Shown piece after piece: positions 62,001 through 64,000 of a stretch of 64,000 nt of DNA. A program made the position numbers and the translations under genes. How positions within the stretch are numbered: position 1 is the first letter of the stretch; every line of letters starts with the position of its first letter. Origin of the DNA: Balanoglossus misakiensis (Eukaryota > Hemichordata); the NCBI GenBank assembly GCA_040954595.2, contig CM082584.2:5332001-5396000 (forward strand). The letters run 5' to 3'. The notes beneath the pieces are model-generated. The model was not told the DNA's origin and made no database searches. It saw only the letters and a list, made by a program, of their open reading frames with translations.

Positions 62001-64000
62001 CAACTGCTCCATTAGTTCGACCACTATTCTTTGGGCACTTATTTGACAACCTCCAACTGTTCGACCAGTGTATAACGGCACAATCCCCCCCCCCCCCCCC
62101 TGTAATTCAACTGTGGAGTTTCATTATCCTTATATATAGCGCCCGCCCTCTATGGGTACAGGTATGGGAATAGATTGGAAAGTTTTACACAGTCGTCATA
62201 GCACTGATGAAATACAGTGCACTAGTTATGTTTTCCACTCAGAAAGATTCATTTACCTGCAGATTCCTGCTGGACAACATACAACAGTACTCCATTTAAC
62301 GAAGACGCCTTGAATGAAATGACTACGTTAAGCTGTCCAAAGAACGCATGGTTGTATTGTAGATAACTGTATTCAGCAAATGATGGAATTGCAATAGTTA
62401 CACCTGGGGGAAAGAAAATGAGATTTATAATGAGAGATGAACTTTGATGGCAAATACAGACAAGGTATGTGCAGAATGTAAACTTGGTGCAAATGTGTGC
62501 GCATTCATCTTTTTCCATCTGATTAAATTAAAAATAGCTAGAAAACTCACTTCTACTTCAGACGCCATTGTAAGAGTACACAACTATCGTGGTTTTGCAC
62601 TCATGGGTATTAGAATCTGAACATATTCAAAATGGTGTCGTCTGCTGGCTGAGCATAAGGAGAAAATTGTACAATGCTAAAATAGCAGCTAGATGGGGCT
62701 TTAACCCTTTCACTGCCATGGTTCATTCCAAACCCATTGTTTTCAATGGTAAACCTGGACCTCTATAGAGGGAACTGGGGATGAAAGGGTTAAGGATTTC
62801 AATAAGATATGACCTACTTTGTTCACAATAGTCACCAGTTAACCCAACAGGACACAAACACTGGTATTGGTTGGCAGTGATGGGCACACACTCGGAATTA
62901 GCGTTGCACAGATTACCGAGACATGGATTAAACTGACATCGATCACCAGAGTATGGTACCGCACAGTTACAGGTGTATCCATTATTCTACAAGTCAAACA
63001 AATATAAATGGTCACTTTCTTATTTCGTAGTAACATCATTTCAGACAAGCGAAACAACGACTGATACAGCTCCGGTTCTCATGGGTTGACAATACTTTAT
63101 TTCACAGATTTGGGATGGTATGTTGTAAACTGCAAAAGGCAACCTCATGCAGATTATAATAGGCCATCAGAACTGCAAACCCATGAGAATGTATAAAAAT
63201 AGCATGTCAACATATCATCACAAACAGACTGGATTCACACTATGTATAGTTACCACCACTTACCAAATCAACACACGTTCCAGAATTGAAACACGGACTG
63301 GATAGGCATTCATCGACATTGATCTCACAACTGTATCCTGTAAACCCAGGTGCACACTGACAGGTGTAACCCTGGGATGTCAAAGTATTCACTTCACATT
63401 CTCCATCATTCTGACACGGATTAACTAAAAAGAAAATACCAAAAACAAAGAAATTAGTAAATGCATGGTATGCTTTTGATCAAAAGTACAGACATTTGAA
63501 GAGGTCTTTTCAGAGAAAAATTGAAAATTTGAATACAGATAATAACCTGCTTGAATTCTGGAATCATGCGAATAAAATGAGTACCAAAAGAACTAAAGAC
63601 ATCCCTACAGAGTTTTATGACAACAGTGGCTCTGCAGTTTAGATTCTGCTACAGTTCTACATACATGTATGTGGACATAAGATTTTGAAGACCTTTACAA
63701 TTTACACTATTTTATGCTTCAGATGTAGCTCTGTGTTAAGGGTTGTCTTTATAAGTTTGTTCCTGGCTGTTCACACACATTTTTCCGTGCCACTTGACAC
63801 TTCAGAGATGAGCGTTGCCACACTTACCATAACAGTAGTCACAGAAGAATCTTGTTTCCAAGTTTTGACAGAAGACCCCCGACGGACAGGGATTGGTGAA
63901 GCAATAGTTCCATTCTTCACAGTTGGCACCAATATATTGAAGTGAACAGACACAGGTGTATAGGGTCCCGTATTGAGTGTTGGGCAGATCTATACATGCA
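49930..64000 (-). CDS. EYS: Eyes shut (EYS)-like secreted EGF/laminin-G protein, 3' part of gene
   Basis: This is the C-terminal 1,338 codons of a large extracellular matrix protein whose 5' end lies beyond the window. I read 22 coding exons, all GT-AG and in phase. Domain order: partial EGF, a degenerate EGF-like unit, three EGFs (one calcium-binding type, NVDEC), LG1 (about residues 168-339), two EGFs, LG2 (415-590), two EGFs, LG3 (672-846), one EGF, LG4 (888-1065), two EGFs, LG5 (1145-1338), stop. Each LG ends with the usual disulfide pair (for example FIGCVNDL...NIGNC). There is no transmembrane segment or cytoplasmic tail, which argues against crumbs; five LG domains exceed agrin, perlecan and pikachurin (three each). 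EYS is known as a photoreceptor-associated matrix protein in flies and vertebrates; its role here is inferred. Family identity is moderately secure, the domain reading very secure. Confidence 0.75.
50380..50498 (-). CDS. EYS: EYS-like exon: laminin-G domain 5, third part
   Basis: This 119-bp exon codes (R)[17 protein letters not shown], then [12 protein letters not shown], continuing the LG5 beta-sandwich. It is placed by phase 2-in, 1-out. Confidence 0.9.
51256..51480 (-). CDS. EYS: EYS-like exon: laminin-G domain 5, middle
   Basis: This 225-bp exon codes (S)[15 protein letters not shown], then [28 protein letters not shown] and [10 protein letters not shown]. Its acceptor CTTTTCAG abuts a family-B TIR element whose end lies 18 bp upstream of the exon. 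Confidence 0.93.
51499..51805. mobile_element. Family-B TIR element (~307 bp), copy 1
   Basis: The ends TTTAAAGCTCCATTAGCTGT and (inverted) CTTTAAAGGGACATTAGCTG extend as ~43-bp imperfect TIRs with 'aacgttt..gattttcagta'. The interior (cacataaatgttatgttgac, tggagtactgggtatatta) recurs at 47.2 kb. It abuts the polypyrimidine tract of an EYS-like exon. Confidence 0.7.
52189..52258 (-). CDS. EYS: EYS-like exon: laminin-G domain 5 start (70 bp)
   Basis: This small exon codes (S)[16 protein letters not shown], then PASIVA. The pattern PxFSGxSYLxY matches the start of the other four LG domains, and phases 1 and 2 fit both neighbours. Confidence 0.88.
52479..52613 (-). CDS. EYS: EYS-like exon: EGF
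   Basis: This 135-bp exon codes (G)[15 protein letters not shown], then QNGATC...[14 protein letters not shown]. It finishes the preceding EGF and adds the last EGF before LG5. Confidence 0.93.
53186..53380 (-). CDS. EYS: EYS-like exon: end of LG4 plus EGF
   Basis: This 195-bp exon codes [20 protein letters not shown], then IEECSSTVC, the LG4-closing cysteine, and an EGF (CPQIAQC...[12 protein letters not shown]). Confidence 0.93.
53939..54172 (-). CDS. EYS: EYS-like exon: laminin-G domain 4, second part
   Basis: This 234-bp exon codes [20 protein letters not shown], then [19 protein letters not shown] and VDTYLGGVP. It has the [11 protein letters not shown] pattern typical of LG repeats. 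Confidence 0.93.
54358..54515 (+). repeat. Dispersed repeat H, copy 1
   Basis: 'catgggtattagaatctcca', 'attcaaaatggtatcgtct' and 'gctaaaagtggctgctat' recur in the same order at 62.6 kb. Confidence 0.5.
54567..54773 (-). CDS. EYS: EYS-like exon: laminin-G domain 4, first part
   Basis: This 207-bp exon codes (A)[16 protein letters not shown], then [20 protein letters not shown] and VYFVFNLRS, an LG N-terminal half. Confidence 0.93.
55309..55495 (-). CDS. EYS: EYS-like exon: end of LG3 plus one EGF
   Basis: This 187-bp exon codes [20 protein letters not shown], then GYC closing LG3 and one EGF ([12 protein letters not shown]...[12 protein letters not shown]). The leading Met is internal, not a start. 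Confidence 0.92.
55661..55873. mobile_element. ~213-bp MITE-like element
   Basis: The left 'attaaaggtatacggtcaac' and the inverse of the right end 'ggtgaccatatacattgtac' with 'ctttaaggta' form an imperfect TIR (TTAAAGGTA...TATGGTCA). The class is not determined. Confidence 0.45.
56254..56501 (-). CDS. EYS: EYS-like exon: laminin-G domain 3, second part
   Basis: This 248-bp exon codes (G)[19 protein letters not shown], the strand LQVDDQSF, then [10 protein letters not shown] and [12 protein letters not shown]. Equivalent positions in LG2 are split by an intron that is missing here. Confidence 0.93.
57018..57230 (-). CDS. EYS: EYS-like exon: laminin-G domain 3, first part
   Basis: This 213-bp exon codes (D)[16 protein letters not shown], then [20 protein letters not shown] and RIQVRMNL, the standard first half of an LG domain. 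Confidence 0.93.
57489..57679. mobile_element. ~190-bp mariner-like MITE
   Basis: The left end ATACTGTAAAACACTTTATT continuing TTCGC is perfectly repeated, inverted, at the right end (~25-bp TIR). TA at the termini fits a Tc1/mariner-type target. The interior also contains secondary hairpin-forming GCGAAAA motifs. It sits in the intron 15 bp from the donor of the exon at 57975-57695. Confidence 0.75.
57695..57975 (-). CDS. EYS: EYS-like exon: end of LG2 plus two EGFs
   Basis: This 281-bp exon has [12 protein letters not shown] closing LG2, followed by two complete EGFs: [12 protein letters not shown]...[12 protein letters not shown] and [12 protein letters not shown]...[12 protein letters not shown]. 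Its donor lies 15 bp from a mariner-like MITE. Confidence 0.94.
58490..58654 (-). CDS. EYS: EYS-like exon: laminin-G domain 2, end
   Basis: This 165-bp exon codes (S)[15 protein letters not shown], then [11 protein letters not shown] and [16 protein letters not shown], the last third of an LG domain. The closing NIAHC cysteine is in the next exon. Confidence 0.9.
59088..59196 (-). CDS. EYS: EYS-like exon: laminin-G domain 2, middle
   Basis: This 109-bp exon, too short for a standalone ORF, codes [20 protein letters not shown], then the strand [15 protein letters not shown]. It is placed by phase (1 in, 2 out) and by the LG pattern [12 protein letters not shown]. The donor is GTTAGT. Confidence 0.88.
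59514..59605 (-). mobile_element. Family-A MITE, copy 5, next to a splice donor
   Basis: Inverse orientation; the right end GGTGAAAGGGTTAA is intact and the left end decayed (TTAACCATTCCACC). It ends 32 bp from the LG2 exon donor. Confidence 0.72.
59638..59853 (-). CDS. EYS: EYS-like exon: laminin-G domain 2, first part
   Basis: This 216-bp exon codes (A)[16 protein letters not shown], then [20 protein letters not shown] and VEFEFNL. The donor GTAAGA is followed after 32 bp by a family-A MITE. Confidence 0.93.
60097..60189 (+). repeat. LINE-like 3' tail ending in (ATT)n
   Basis: 'attgtaaagcggtttgatgt', then 'tggaaatcgctgtataaaaa' and 'taaattattattattatta', resembles the 3' end of CR1/L2-group retrotransposons, whose tails read 'aaagcgctttg...gcgctatataaat(att)n'. 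Only the end of a 5'-truncated insertion is present. Confidence 0.5.
60297..60402 (+). repeat. ACAGT pentanucleotide array
   Basis: About 20 imperfect units (acact, acagc, gcagt, acagt, atagt) in an EYS-like intron, about 50 bp from the exon ending at 60454. Confidence 0.85.
60454..60622 (-). CDS. EYS: EYS-like exon: two EGF segments
   Basis: This 169-bp exon completes one EGF ([15 protein letters not shown]) and encodes a full second EGF ([12 protein letters not shown]...[13 protein letters not shown]). Confidence 0.92.
60882..61061 (-). CDS. EYS: EYS-like exon: end of LG1 and start of EGF
   Basis: This 180-bp, phase 0-0 exon has [19 protein letters not shown] closing LG1, NIGNC as the disulfide partner, then the first half of an EGF ([12 protein letters not shown]). 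Confidence 0.92.
61309..61450 (-). repeat. MITE-like 'cagtagaacctt' sequence
   Basis: 'acagtagaaccttgctatac', then 'tgtttgttacactgaagtgt' and 'ttgttatactgaa', resembles the widely dispersed 'cagtagaacctcgttataacga' type inverted-repeat elements. No second terminus was identified. Confidence 0.35.
61581..61825 (-). CDS. EYS: EYS-like exon: laminin-G domain 1, middle
   Basis: This 245-bp exon codes (G)[19 protein letters not shown] through the strand ending [10 protein letters not shown]. It has the classic LG pattern (LxxxDGRIEF, then VYVGGVP). Confidence 0.92.
62257..62403 (-). CDS. EYS: EYS-like exon: laminin-G domain 1, first part
   Basis: This 147-bp exon begins (S)[16 protein letters not shown] and contains [17 protein letters not shown], the N-terminal strands of a laminin-G fold. 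Phase 1 at both ends. Confidence 0.92.
62559..62692 (+). repeat. Dispersed repeat H, copy 2
   Basis: 'catgggtattagaatctgaa', 'attcaaaatggtgtcgtctg' and 'gctaaaatagcagctag' match the 54.4-kb copy. Confidence 0.5.
62701..62793 (-). mobile_element. Family-A MITE, copy 6, next to a splice donor
   Basis: Inverse orientation, ends TTAACCCTTTCA and TGAAAGGGTTAA. It ends 24 bp from the donor of the exon at 62986-62818. Confidence 0.75.
62818..62986 (-). CDS. EYS: EYS-like exon: end of cbEGF plus one EGF
   Basis: This 169-bp exon opens [17 protein letters not shown], completing the calcium-binding EGF, then encodes a full EGF ([12 protein letters not shown]...[13 protein letters not shown]). The donor at 62817 is 24 bp from a family-A MITE. 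Confidence 0.92.
63264..63424 (-). CDS. EYS: EYS-like exon: EGF and start of a calcium-binding EGF
   Basis: This 161-bp exon codes for NPCQNDGEC...[16 protein letters not shown] followed by [20 protein letters not shown]. The NVDEC start is the calcium-binding EGF signature. It ends in phase 0, and the EGF is completed in the next exon. Confidence 0.92.
63828..64000 (-). CDS. EYS: EYS-like exon at window edge (partial), EGF repeats
   Basis: The readable frame starts at 63999 and ends at donor TATG|GTAAGTG. It codes the end of one EGF ([12 protein letters not shown]) followed by [12 protein letters not shown]...CDYCY, an EGF-like unit without a normal final loop. Whether the exon begins at an internal TATAG or continues past the window cannot be decided. 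Confidence 0.8.

Larger units (their letters stand above)
50100..63827 (-). other. Introns of the EYS-like gene
   Basis: There are 21 introns of about 220-760 bp, all GT-AG. Recognisable contents are MITEs at 51499-51805, 55661-55873, 57489-57679, 59514-59605 and 62701-62793, a LINE-like 3' tail (60097-60189), an ACAGT array (60297-60402), a repeat pair (54358-54515 and 62559-62692), a MITE-like stretch (61309-61450) and a 16-C run (62085-62100). The remaining introns show nothing I can name. Confidence 0.7.

Noticed and set aside
49930-64000. Assignment of gene 2 to crumbs, agrin or perlecan
   Set aside because: No transmembrane segment or crumbs tail; five LG domains rather than three; the EGF spacing fits EYS better. 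The 5' half is not visible, so some doubt remains.

Overview
The window is a stretch of an animal nuclear genome: AT-rich, with GT-AG introns, microsatellites, many short inverted-repeat transposons and no prokaryotic features. Two genes can be read with confidence, both on the minus strand. Exon content was read by eye from the sequence, and reading phase is conserved at every splice junction in both models. The gene families and repeat style suggest a marine invertebrate bilaterian (for example a hemichordate or another non-vertebrate), but nothing here fixes the species.

Gene 1 (705-38129, minus) is a GLIS1/GLIS3-type Krueppel-like transcription factor. Nine securely placed coding exons plus a probable 41-bp first coding exon give 1,055 codons plus stop. 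The five C2H2 fingers, the GLI/GLIS-family motifs before them and the C-terminal DRCPSQLS tail are all present. The 5' end lies in a CpG-richer segment near 38 kb. Intron 2 is 20.5 kb long and repeat-filled.

Gene 2 (49930 to beyond 64000, minus) is the 3' part of a secreted EGF/laminin-G protein. From the window edge to the stop codon I read 22 coding exons (1,338 codons): EGF repeats, then five laminin-G domains separated by one or two EGF domains, with no transmembrane segment. This is the C-terminal layout of eyes shut (EYS). Agrin, perlecan and crumbs fit less well.

About 12 kb separates the EYS-like stop codon from the GLIS start. It holds repeats, several unusual duplications and a few weak ORFs, including one possible uncharacterised minus-strand multi-exon locus (about 43.7-45.2 kb). 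Repeats recognised across the window: a six-copy ~92-bp TTAA-flanked MITE, an 802-bp Harbinger-like element with a TAA target duplication, a ~190-bp mariner-like MITE, a ~307-bp TIR element, a ~200-bp palindrome, a tRNA-like SINE head, a LINE 3' tail, three-copy and two-copy dispersed families, perfect tandem duplications and many poly(G)/poly(C) runs. In the EYS-like gene four separate MITEs lie 15-32 bp from exon boundaries, the most striking structural pattern I saw. I did not find anything I would call a new biological system.
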